Assembly (NCBI GenBank): GCA_966112835.1
Contig: CBHWEI010000041.1
Span: 1 to 18,168 of the forward strand
From: UBA668 sp966112835
Lineage (GTDB): Bacteria; Actinomycetota; Acidimicrobiia; Acidimicrobiales; Ilumatobacteraceae
Reading direction: 5' to 3'
DNA: 18,168 nucleotides
A program made the position numbers and the translations under genes. Shown piece after piece: positions 6,346 to 12,859 of the stretch (positions within the stretch are counted from its first letter, which is position 1; each line of letters starts with the position of its first letter). Under the pieces are notes generated by a model, which had not been told where the DNA came from, did not search any database, and was given only the letters and a program-made list of their open reading frames with translations.

Positions 6346-6633
6346 TCAGAACGGGATCTCGAGGTGGCCCGAGGTGACGCACAGGCCGACGGCGTTCACG
6401 GCGACCAGGGCGACGATGATGAGCACCACGACGGCGGCTCGGCGGCGCGATCGGGTGAACCCACCAGGTGCGGGCATGTACCAACTGGGCAGCAGCTCGG
6501 GGAACTCCATCAGCAGCGACGACATGGGCACGGCGTCGTCGGCCAGCGGCGCATCGGGGTCGGCCGCCAGCGCCAGCGCGGTGAGCTCCTCGTCGCTGAT
6601 CGCGACGTCGTCGTCCTCGAACGTGTCGGTCAT
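6346..6633 (-). CDS. Small single-pass membrane protein of unknown function
   Basis: The product is 95 aa from the ATG at 6633. The first 60 residues are acidic (TFEDDDVAISDEELTALALA, PDAPLADDAVP) and include a proline/aromatic patch, ELLPSWYMPAPGG. A basic stop-transfer cluster (RSRRR) and one hydrophobic helix (about AAVVVLIIVALVAVNAVGLC) follow, and the protein ends in TSGHLEIPF. The positive charges before the helix predict a cytoplasmic N-terminus. I do not recognise a function. It lies downstream of the isocitrate lyase-like gene on the same strand but has its own apparent promoter. Confidence 0.7.
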   Translation of the reverse strand: MTDTFEDDDVAISDEELTALALAADPDAPLADDAVPMSSLLMEFPELLPSWYMPAPGGFTRSRRRAAVVVLIIVALVAVNAVGLCVTSGHLEIPF

Positions 6634-6639
6634 GGCGCG

Positions 6640-6668
6640 ACGGTACCCCCGCTGTGCGGTGGCGTCGA
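6640..6668 (-). promoter_or_regulatory. Putative leaderless promoter of the small membrane protein gene
   Basis: On the minus strand TCGACG (6663-6668, four of six bases matching TTGACA) is followed by a 17-base spacer and TACCGT (6640-6645, TANNNT type). TACCGT is six bases before the ATG, so transcription would start at the start codon. No Shine-Dalgarno sequence is present, which agrees. Confidence 0.45.
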
Positions 6669-6689
6669 CCCGTACCCTGCCGGCGTGAT

Positions 6690-7481
6690 TCAGCTCTGGA
6701 AGGCGCGGCGCTTCAGGTCGCCGGACACGGACGGCGCACCGGCATCGAACGTGCCGTGCGCGAGCAGATGCTCGGCGCTCGCTGCCATGGCCCCCATCGC
6801 GATGTTCGACAGGGTGCTGCCCACCGACACTCGACGCACGCCCATCGCCGCGAGATCGGCCACGCTCGGCCCGCCCGGCAGCAGCAGCACGTTCACCGGT
6901 GCGCCCAGGGCCACGACCGGCCCGATCTGCTCGGTGGTCATCAGCAGCGGCGCATACAGCACCTCGGCGCCGGCGGCCTGGTAGGAGCGCAGCCGGGTGA
7001 CGGTGTCGGCCAGGTCGTCGACACCGTGCAGATGGTTCTCGCAACGGGCAGTCAGCACCAGGCCGCGTTCGGCTGCGGCCGTCGCTGCGGCGCGCACTCG
7101 CTCGGTGGCCACGTCGATGTCGTCGATGCGGTCGGTTGCGGGGTTCCAGTCCTCGATGGAGAAGCCGGCCGCGCCCGCGTCGGCCAGCTTGTGCACGGTC
7201 TCGGCGATGCCGTCCGCGGTCTCGGCGAAGCAACGTTCCGAGTCGACGTTCAGCGGCAGCGATGAGTTGGCCGCGATGGCGGCCACGTGGGCGACCAGCT
7301 CGTCGCGGCTGACCTGCATGTCGTCGCGTCCGAGGGTGGCGGCGAAGCCGGCGCTGGTGGTGGCGAGGGCCGAGAAGCCGATCGCCTCGAGCAACCGCGC
7401 GCTGCCGACGTCGTACGGGTTGGGCATCGTGAAGCACCCGCCGCGGTGGAGCTCGCGGAAGCGGTCGGTCGAGTTCGTCAT
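6690..7481 (-). CDS. Isocitrate lyase/PEP mutase superfamily enzyme
   Basis: The product is 263 aa from the ATG at 7481, with GGGGAG about ten bases upstream. The order of blocks is that of the PEP mutase/2-methylisocitrate lyase group: FTMPNPYDVGSARLLEAIGF, TTSAGFAATLGRDD, LPLNVDSE (D80), AGFSIEDWN (E110-D111), VLTARCENHL, GAEVLYAPL, and VNVLLLPGGPSVADLAAMGV with VSVGSTL. These enzymes make or break C-C or C-P bonds next to a carboxylate, using Mg2+. The KKCGH motif of true isocitrate lyase is absent. The usual DxDTGYG-like stretch is altered (NVDSERCFAET), so the substrate is unclear. It is an orphan with no other organophosphonate or methylcitrate genes nearby. Confidence 0.88.
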   Translation of the reverse strand: MTNSTDRFRELHRGGCFTMPNPYDVGSARLLEAIGFSALATTSAGFAATLGRDDMQVSRDELVAHVAAIAANSSLPLNVDSERCFAETADGIAETVHKLADAGAAGFSIEDWNPATDRIDDIDVATERVRAAATAAAERGLVLTARCENHLHGVDDLADTVTRLRSYQAAGAEVLYAPLLMTTEQIGPVVALGAPVNVLLLPGGPSVADLAAMGVRRVSVGSTLSNIAMGAMAASAEHLLAHGTFDAGAPSVSGDLKRRAFQS

Positions 7482-7580
7482 GGTGCCAGTCTCCCCGATC
7501 CAGGCCGAGGCCCCGCGCCGGATTCCGGGCTGCGGCCGACCCGTCCTGTAACGGTCCGGACGCTCGCGAGACTACGCAGC

Positions 7581-8294
7581 ATGAACGAACACGTCGCCGC
7601 TCGCGAAGCGCTCCACCGCGTCACCGTCCACATCGTCGCCCGAGCCCGGGTGCAGGCGGCAGGCCGTTTCTCGCTGCGCGTCACGCCCGGCGGGCTGGGG
7701 ACGCCCGACATCGGCACCGACGGCCGTCGGGTGCGCATCGCCGCCGGCAACCTGATCGTCGAGTCCGACGCACCCGGTGCCGCCGCGGCCCGCAGCACGG
7801 CCATCCACGGTGCCTCGCTGGCGTCGCTCGCCGCGTTCGCCGGTGTGGACCTGGCGGTACCGCTCGACGTGGGCCACGACACGCCGCCGGTGGGCGACAT
7901 CGATACGCCGATCGCGCTCGACGCCGGGGAGGCTGCAGCCCTCGGTGACCTCTTCGGGCAGTTCGGCCGCATCCTCGACGGCGTGCTCGGGGAGCTGCCG
8001 GCCGGCGCCGTGGCGACGCTGCCGCGGCTGTGGCCCGAGCACTTCGACCTGGCGGCCGAGGCGCAGGCCACGCCGGAGCGTCGCGTGAACCTGGGCGGCT
8101 CGCCGGGCGACGGCTACCTCCAGGCGCCCTACCTGTACGTGGGGCCGTGGACCGCGGACCGGCCGGGCTCGCCCGAGTTCTGGAACGCGCCGTTCGGGGC
8201 TGCGGTCGCGATGAGCGATCTCGGTGCCGACGCGGCGACGCAGACCGAGGCGGGAATCGCCTTCCTGCTCGACGGCTACGGTCGCCTCGTGTGA
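7581..8294 (+). CDS. Conserved actinobacterial protein of unknown function, probably first gene of the Rieske operon
   Basis: The product is 237 aa from the ATG at 7581. The N-terminal half (about 1-130) reads LHRVTVHIVARARVQAAGRF, then LRVTPGGLGTPDIGTDG. The C-terminal half carries a distinctive motif, LWPEHFDLAAEA, then VNLGGSPGDGY, PYLYVGPW and FWNAPFGA. I recall this motif pattern from many actinobacterial hypothetical proteins, none with a function I can name. The conserved His, Glu, Trp and Asp residues in WPEHFDLA and the aromatic-rich PYLYVGPW could form a binding site, which is inference. Only 16 bases separate it from the first Rieske enzyme, so cotranscription is likely. No signal peptide or membrane helix is seen. 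Confidence 0.8.
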   Translation: MNEHVAAREALHRVTVHIVARARVQAAGRFSLRVTPGGLGTPDIGTDGRRVRIAAGNLIVESDAPGAAAARSTAIHGASLASLAAFAGVDLAVPLDVGHDTPPVGDIDTPIALDAGEAAALGDLFGQFGRILDGVLGELPAGAVATLPRLWPEHFDLAAEAQATPERRVNLGGSPGDGYLQAPYLYVGPWTADRPGSPEFWNAPFGAAVAMSDLGADAATQTEAGIAFLLDGYGRLV

Positions 8295-8310
8295 CGAAGG
8301 GAACCGCCAC

Positions 8311-9921
8311 ATGACCCCCACCACCATCGCCCACTGGGCCGACCTCGCCGAACGCTCGATCACCGGCGCGCTCGTCGCCGGCGTCGACCTGGCGCTGGTG
8401 CGCAACGGCGACGAGCACTCGGTGCTCTACGGCCGCTGCCTGCACCGCGGCGCATTGATGGCCGACGGCACGCTGCGCGGCGACGACATCGTCTGCGGGT
8501 TGCACGGTTGGGACTACTCGCTGCGCACCGGCATCAGCTCGTACAACTCGGACGAACGACTGCACCGCTTCACGTCGTGGATCGACGACGCGGGCGACGT
8601 GTTGGTGGACACCGACGAGATCGCCGACTGGGAGCGTGAGCACCCTCAGCCGTACCGACGCGACGAGTACCAGGGCGCCTACCAGGACCCGCACGGTGCG
8701 CCCGAGGAGCCGTTCGTCGGACGCATCCGCGTGCTCGCCGAGCACGGGTTGAGCACACTCGGCCATCACGGGCCGGTGGCCGCGATGGGTGTGCCGCGCG
8801 ACCAGCTGCCTTCGTGGGACAGCATCCAACTGGTCACTGCGCAGCTGACCACTCGACCGCTGCTCGACGACGACCCGGTGGGCACCGACGTCACCATCGG
8901 CGGCACCGCCGCGGTGCCCCTGCGCTTGGACATCCCGCTGTTCGTCAGCGACATGAGCTTCGGTGCGCTGTCACTGGAAGCGAAGGTGGCACTCGCCCGC
9001 GGTGCCGAAGGCGCGGGCACGGGCATCTGTTCGGGCGAGGGTGGCATGCTGCCCGAGGAGCACGCCGAGAACCGTCGCTACTTCTACGAGTACGCGTCGG
9101 CCAAGTTCGGCTGGTCGCTCGACAAGGTGCGCGACGTCCAGGCGTTCCACTTCAAGTTCGGTCAGGGCGCGAAGACCGGCACCGGCGGCCACCTCCCCGG
9201 GCCGAAGGTGGTGGGCCGGATCGCGGAGGTGCGCGGGCTGCCCGAAGGCACTCCCGCGGTGTCGCCCGCCACCTTCCCCGACCTGCGCACCGTGGCCGAC
9301 TTCCGCGAGGTGGCCGCCGCAGTGCGCGAGACCGGCGGTGGCATCCCCATCGGCGCCAAGTTGTCGGCCCAGCACATCGAGGCCGACCTGGACACCGCGC
9401 TGGAGATCGGCGTGGACTACGTCATCCTCGACGGCCGCGGTGGCGGCACGGGCGCGGCGCCCACGCTGTTCCGCGATCACATCTCGGTGCCCACCATCCC
9501 CGCGCTCGCCCGTGCGCGGCGGCATCTGGACCGTGCCGAGTCGCCCATCACGCTGGTCATCACCGGTGGCCTGCGGACGCACACCGACTTCGTGAAGGCC
9601 ATGGCGCTCGGTGCCGACGCGGTCGCCATCTCGAACGCCGCGTTGCAGGCCATCGGCTGCATCGGCATGCGTGCCTGCAACACCGACAACTGTCCGGTGG
9701 GCATCGCCACGCAGAAGCCCGGGCTGCGCCGCCGCCTGGTCATCGAGGAATCGGCCGCGCGGCTGACGCGCTTCCTGCAGGCGACGGTCGAGCTGATGAC
9801 CGTGCTCGCCCGGGCATGCGGCCATGCGCACCTGTCGGAGCTGTGCGTCGACGACCTCACCACGTTCGACCGCGAGATGCACCACCTCGCCGGTGTCCCC
9901 TACGGAGGCCTGCTGCCATGA
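8311..9921 (+). CDS. Rieske [2Fe-2S] domain fused to a glutamate-synthase-like FMN/[3Fe-4S] domain
   Basis: The product is 536 aa. The ATG at 8311 follows GAAGGGA (8296-8302), and upstream codons in this frame belong to the preceding gene. Residues 1-100 are a Rieske domain with C43-x-H45 (CLHRG) and C62-x2-H65 (CGLHGW), all four ligands present. Residues from about 150 match the FMN-binding synthase domain of GltB and archaeal/GltS-like proteins: PLFVSDMSFGALSLEAKVAL, GEGGMLPEE, FKFGQGAKTGTGGHLPG, GAKLSAQHIE, ILDGRGGGTGAAP and ITGGLRTHTDF. The last block has C450-x5-C456-x4-C461 (CIGMRACNTDNCPVG), the [3Fe-4S] ligands. There is no glutaminase domain, so ammonia or an amine, or no nitrogen donor at all, would be used. 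True glutamate synthase activity is unproven. Its stop overlaps the ATG of the Rieske-ThDP gene. Confidence 0.9.
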   Translation: MTPTTIAHWADLAERSITGALVAGVDLALVRNGDEHSVLYGRCLHRGALMADGTLRGDDIVCGLHGWDYSLRTGISSYNSDERLHRFTSWIDDAGDVLVDTDEIADWEREHPQPYRRDEYQGAYQDPHGAPEEPFVGRIRVLAEHGLSTLGHHGPVAAMGVPRDQLPSWDSIQLVTAQLTTRPLLDDDPVGTDVTIGGTAAVPLRLDIPLFVSDMSFGALSLEAKVALARGAEGAGTGICSGEGGMLPEEHAENRRYFYEYASAKFGWSLDKVRDVQAFHFKFGQGAKTGTGGHLPGPKVVGRIAEVRGLPEGTPAVSPATFPDLRTVADFREVAAAVRETGGGIPIGAKLSAQHIEADLDTALEIGVDYVILDGRGGGTGAAPTLFRDHISVPTIPALARARRHLDRAESPITLVITGGLRTHTDFVKAMALGADAVAISNAALQAIGCIGMRACNTDNCPVGIATQKPGLRRRLVIEESAARLTRFLQATVELMTVLARACGHAHLSELCVDDLTTFDREMHHLAGVPYGGLLP

Positions 9922-11867
9922 CCGACGAGCACACCTGGCACCGCATCCTGGAGGTCGACGAACTGCCCGAGGGCCGGGTCACCACCGTCACGGTCGGCCG
10001 GCGGTCGCTCGCCGTCACGCACCACGAGGGACAGTACGGCTGCCTCGACAACGCCTGCCCGCACCAGGGCGGCCCGCTGGGTGAGGGCTCCATCGAGAAC
10101 GGCTGGCTGCGGTGCCCGTGGCACGGCTACGACTACTCGCCGCTCACCGGCGTGCCCCCGGAGGGGTTCAGCGATGCGCCCGCGTGCTTCACCGTCGAGG
10201 CCCGGCCCGACGGCGTGTACGTGGCACTGCCGCCCGAACCGGCGCTGCCGCGGACCGTCGGCGACGTGGTGGTCGAGACCCTGGTGAACTGGGGGCTGAC
10301 CCACGTGTTCGGCATGGTCGGCCACTCCAACCTGGGCTTCGCCGACGCGTTGCGCAAGGCCGAGGACCGCGGCGAGCTGACGTTCATCGGCATCCGCCAC
10401 GAAGGCGCAGCGGCGTTCGCCGCGTCGGCGTTCGGCAAGCTCACCGGTCACCCGGCCGCATGCCTGGGCATCGCCGGCCCGGGCTCCACGAACTTGCTCA
10501 CGGGCCTGTACGACGCACGCGAGGACCGTTCACCCGTGCTCGCCATCTCGGGCCAGGTGCCGTCGAAGGTGCGCGGGCGCGGCGCGTTCCAGGACACCGA
10601 CCTGGAAGCCGCGTTCTCCGATGTCGCCCTCACCAGCGAGACGCTGACCATCGGGTCCGACCACGCCGAGCTGGCGGCGTTGGCCATGAAGCAGGCCATC
10701 GTCGGCCGCGGCGTCGCCCACCTGATCCTGCCCGACGAGGTGCAGCACCACCCGTCCACCGCCGACGCGGCGCGCCCCGCCGGTCGCACCGCGTCGCGTG
10801 CCACGCTGCCGGCAACCGCCGACCTGGACCGCGCCGTCGAGATGATCACCGCGGCGCGGCGACCGATGGTGGTGGTCGGTGCCGGCTGCCGCGGCCGAAC
10901 CGCCGAGATCGTCGCGCTCGCCGAGCGGCTGGGTGCGCCCGTGGCCACCACGTTCAAGGCCAAGGGCCTCATCAGCGACTCGCACCCGCTGGGGTGTGGC
11001 GTGATGGGTCGCTCGGGCACGCCGGTGGCCAGTTGGTGCATGAACGAGAGCGACCTGCTGGTGGTGTTCGGCGCGAGCTTCTCGAACCACACCGGCATCG
11101 CCTCGTACAAGCCGATCATCCAGGTGGACGACGACCCGCTGTCCATCGGCCGCTTCCACGCCGTCGACGTGGGGCTGCTGGGTGAGGTGGGCCTCACCGC
11201 CGATGCGCTGCTGACCGCGTTGGCCTCGCGGCCTGCGCTCGCGGCCACCGACCAGCGCGGCGACGTGGCGCGGCGGTGGGAGCTGTGGCGCGACGAGAAG
11301 CGCCGTCGCGCGGAGGACGACGCGTCGGCCGGCGTGGGTGCCGCGGCGTTGATGGCCGCGCTGTCGCGCCAGGTGGCCGACGACGCGGTCATCGCCGTCG
11401 ACGTCGGCAACAACACGTATTCGTTCGGCCGCTACTTCGAGTCGTCGGGCCGGCAGGACGTGGTGATGTCCGGCTACCTGGGCTCCATCGGCTTCGGTCT
11501 GCCCGCCGCGATGGGTGTGTGGGCGGCGACCGGCGGGAAGCGGCAGGTCGTGTCGGTCAGCGGCGACGGTGGCTTCGGCCAGTACGCCATGGAGATGACC
11601 ACCGCCGTGAAGTACGGCATGAACATCACCCACGTGCTGCTCGACAACGGCGAGCTCGGCAAGATCTCGAAGGAACAGCGTGCCGCGCACTGGGACGTGT
11701 GGCAGACCTCGCTGCACAACCCCGACTTCGCGGCCTTCGCCGAACTGTGCGGTGCGCGGGGCATCCGCGTGACCGATCCGGGCGAGTTGGACGACGCCCT
11801 CCGGGCCGCGCTCGACCACCCTGGTCCCGCGCTGGTGCACGTGGTGACGAACGCCCTGCAGGTGTAG
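9918..11867 (+). CDS. Rieske [2Fe-2S] domain fused to a thiamine-diphosphate-dependent enzyme
   Basis: The product is 649 aa. The ATG at 9918 overlaps the TGA of the preceding gene (ATGA). Residues 1-105 are a Rieske domain with C47-x-H49 (CPHQGG) and C66-x2-H69 (CPWHGYDY), all ligands present. Residues 110-649 have the three-domain acetolactate synthase/pyruvate oxidase fold: the PYR domain (TVGDVVVETLVNWGLTHVFG) with the cofactor-activating E162 in IRHEGAAAFAASAFGKLTG, a central domain (about 300-430), and the PP domain with GDGG (549-552) and N577 as Mg-ThDP ligands. Family members decarboxylate 2-oxoacids. A covalently attached one-electron Rieske carrier suggests oxidation of the ThDP-bound intermediate rather than carboligation. 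I could not confirm FAD binding in the central domain. Substrate and acceptor are unknown. Confidence 0.9.
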   Translation: MTDEHTWHRILEVDELPEGRVTTVTVGRRSLAVTHHEGQYGCLDNACPHQGGPLGEGSIENGWLRCPWHGYDYSPLTGVPPEGFSDAPACFTVEARPDGVYVALPPEPALPRTVGDVVVETLVNWGLTHVFGMVGHSNLGFADALRKAEDRGELTFIGIRHEGAAAFAASAFGKLTGHPAACLGIAGPGSTNLLTGLYDAREDRSPVLAISGQVPSKVRGRGAFQDTDLEAAFSDVALTSETLTIGSDHAELAALAMKQAIVGRGVAHLILPDEVQHHPSTADAARPAGRTASRATLPATADLDRAVEMITAARRPMVVVGAGCRGRTAEIVALAERLGAPVATTFKAKGLISDSHPLGCGVMGRSGTPVASWCMNESDLLVVFGASFSNHTGIASYKPIIQVDDDPLSIGRFHAVDVGLLGEVGLTADALLTALASRPALAATDQRGDVARRWELWRDEKRRRAEDDASAGVGAAALMAALSRQVADDAVIAVDVGNNTYSFGRYFESSGRQDVVMSGYLGSIGFGLPAAMGVWAATGGKRQVVSVSGDGGFGQYAMEMTTAVKYGMNITHVLLDNGELGKISKEQRAAHWDVWQTSLHNPDFAAFAELCGARGIRVTDPGELDDALRAALDHPGPALVHVVTNALQV

Positions 11868-11873
11868 GGGGCC

Positions 11874-12758
11874 TCAGGGGCGAGCGGGCTCGATGTCCTT
11901 GATGCGGTCCATCGCCGGGCCGAACGTCGACTCCAACCAGCCGGCGGGGTCGTTCGTCATCGCGCCGGTGACCAGCGTGTCGACGCCGACCGCGGCGAGC
12001 TGCTCGGCGCCGCGCACCACGTCGTCGACGCTCGCGTCGGGCGCGATGTCGCGGTACATGGCCGTGACCTCGATCTCGTTCGGGTCGCGACCCAGGTCGT
12101 CGCAGTGGCGGCGCAACACGTCCAGCTTCTGGGCGATGTCGTCGGGGCCGCCGAAGATGTTGCAGGCGTCGGCGTACTGGGCGACCATCCGCAGCGTCTT
12201 GCGTTCGCCCGAGCCGCCGATCATGATGCGCGGCCGCGGGCTGCTGACCGGCTGCGGGCTGCACAGGGTCTCTTCCAGCGTGTAGTGCGTGCCGTGGAAC
12301 GCGCCGTTGTCGTCGCTCCACATCTGCAAGCAGATCTGCAGCGTCTCCTCCAGCCGCTCGAAGCGCTCCTTCGTGGAGGGGAACGGCACGCCGAGGCCCT
12401 TGTGCTCGCGCTCGTACCATGCGGCGCCGATGCCCAGTTCGGCGCGACCGCCCGAGAGCACGTCGAGCGTGGTGACCGTCTTCGCGAGCAGGCCGGGGTG
12501 ACGGTAGGTGACGCCGGTGACCAGCAGCCGCAGCCGCAGGCGTTCCGTGGCGCCGGCGACGAAGCCGAGCGCGGTGTAGCCCTCGAGCATGGGGTGTTCG
12601 GCGGGCGCCATCCAGTCCATCTGGAAGAAGTGGTCCATGAAGGACAGGGTGCGGACGCCGATGGCTTCGGCGCGCTGGGCGAGGTCGCGGACGCCGGGGC
12701 CGATGCGGTCGTCGCCGCCCGCCCAGTCGAATCGGGAGACGTGCAGATCGAGTTCCAT
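11874..12758 (-). CDS. LLM-class (luciferase-like) F420/FMN-dependent oxidoreductase
   Basis: The product is 294 aa from the ATG at 12758. A GTG at 12794 would add 12 residues but lies in the promoter. The TIM-barrel luciferase-like pattern is clear: MELDLHVSRFDWAGG, LAQRAEAIGVRTLSFMDHFF, TERLRLRLLVTGVTYRHPGL, AKTVTTLDVLSGGRAELGIG, AAWYEREHKGLGVPFPS, and RPRIMIGGSGERKTLRMVAQ. The GxGAAW and MIGGSGE segments bind the cofactor phosphate. It fits the F420-dependent subgroup common in actinobacteria, but whether it uses F420 or FMN cannot be told from sequence alone. It ends six bases from the convergent Rieske-ThDP gene and is divergent from the GGDEF-EAL gene. Confidence 0.88.
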   Translation of the reverse strand: MELDLHVSRFDWAGGDDRIGPGVRDLAQRAEAIGVRTLSFMDHFFQMDWMAPAEHPMLEGYTALGFVAGATERLRLRLLVTGVTYRHPGLLAKTVTTLDVLSGGRAELGIGAAWYEREHKGLGVPFPSTKERFERLEETLQICLQMWSDDNGAFHGTHYTLEETLCSPQPVSSPRPRIMIGGSGERKTLRMVAQYADACNIFGGPDDIAQKLDVLRRHCDDLGRDPNEIEVTAMYRDIAPDASVDDVVRGAEQLAAVGVDTLVTGAMTNDPAGWLESTFGPAMDRIKDIEPARP

Positions 12759-12765
12759 GACGCCG

Positions 12766-12817
12766 ACAGTAAACGAACTGACCTTCGCGTGCACCAGATC
12801 GCCGCTGAGGTCAGTTC
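12766..12817. promoter_or_regulatory. Divergent control region with a 9-bp inverted repeat
   Basis: GAACTGACC (12775-12783) and its exact reverse complement GGTCAGTTC (12809-12817) are 25 bases apart, 34 bases between matching positions. The left copy lies directly upstream of TACTGT (minus strand, 12766-12771), a TANNNT -10 seven bases before the ATG of the LLM gene. A protein bound there would block that promoter. The right copy is about 40 bases before the GGDEF-EAL start, so both genes could be controlled together. Confidence 0.5.
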
Positions 12818-12859
12818 AGTGGCGGGACCAGGTGGTTCGTCAGAGGCACAAGGTCCCTT

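Noticed and set aside
7554..7570. Palindromes GTCCGGAC and CTCGCGAG upstream of the Rieske operon
   Set aside because: Short GC-rich palindromes are expected by chance at this base composition, and no promoter is aligned with them.
8814..9917. The upstream extension of the Rieske-ThDP frame
   Set aside because: This stretch is the +1 shadow of the Rieske-GltB gene (Arg/Gly/His-rich). The real start is the ATG at 9918.
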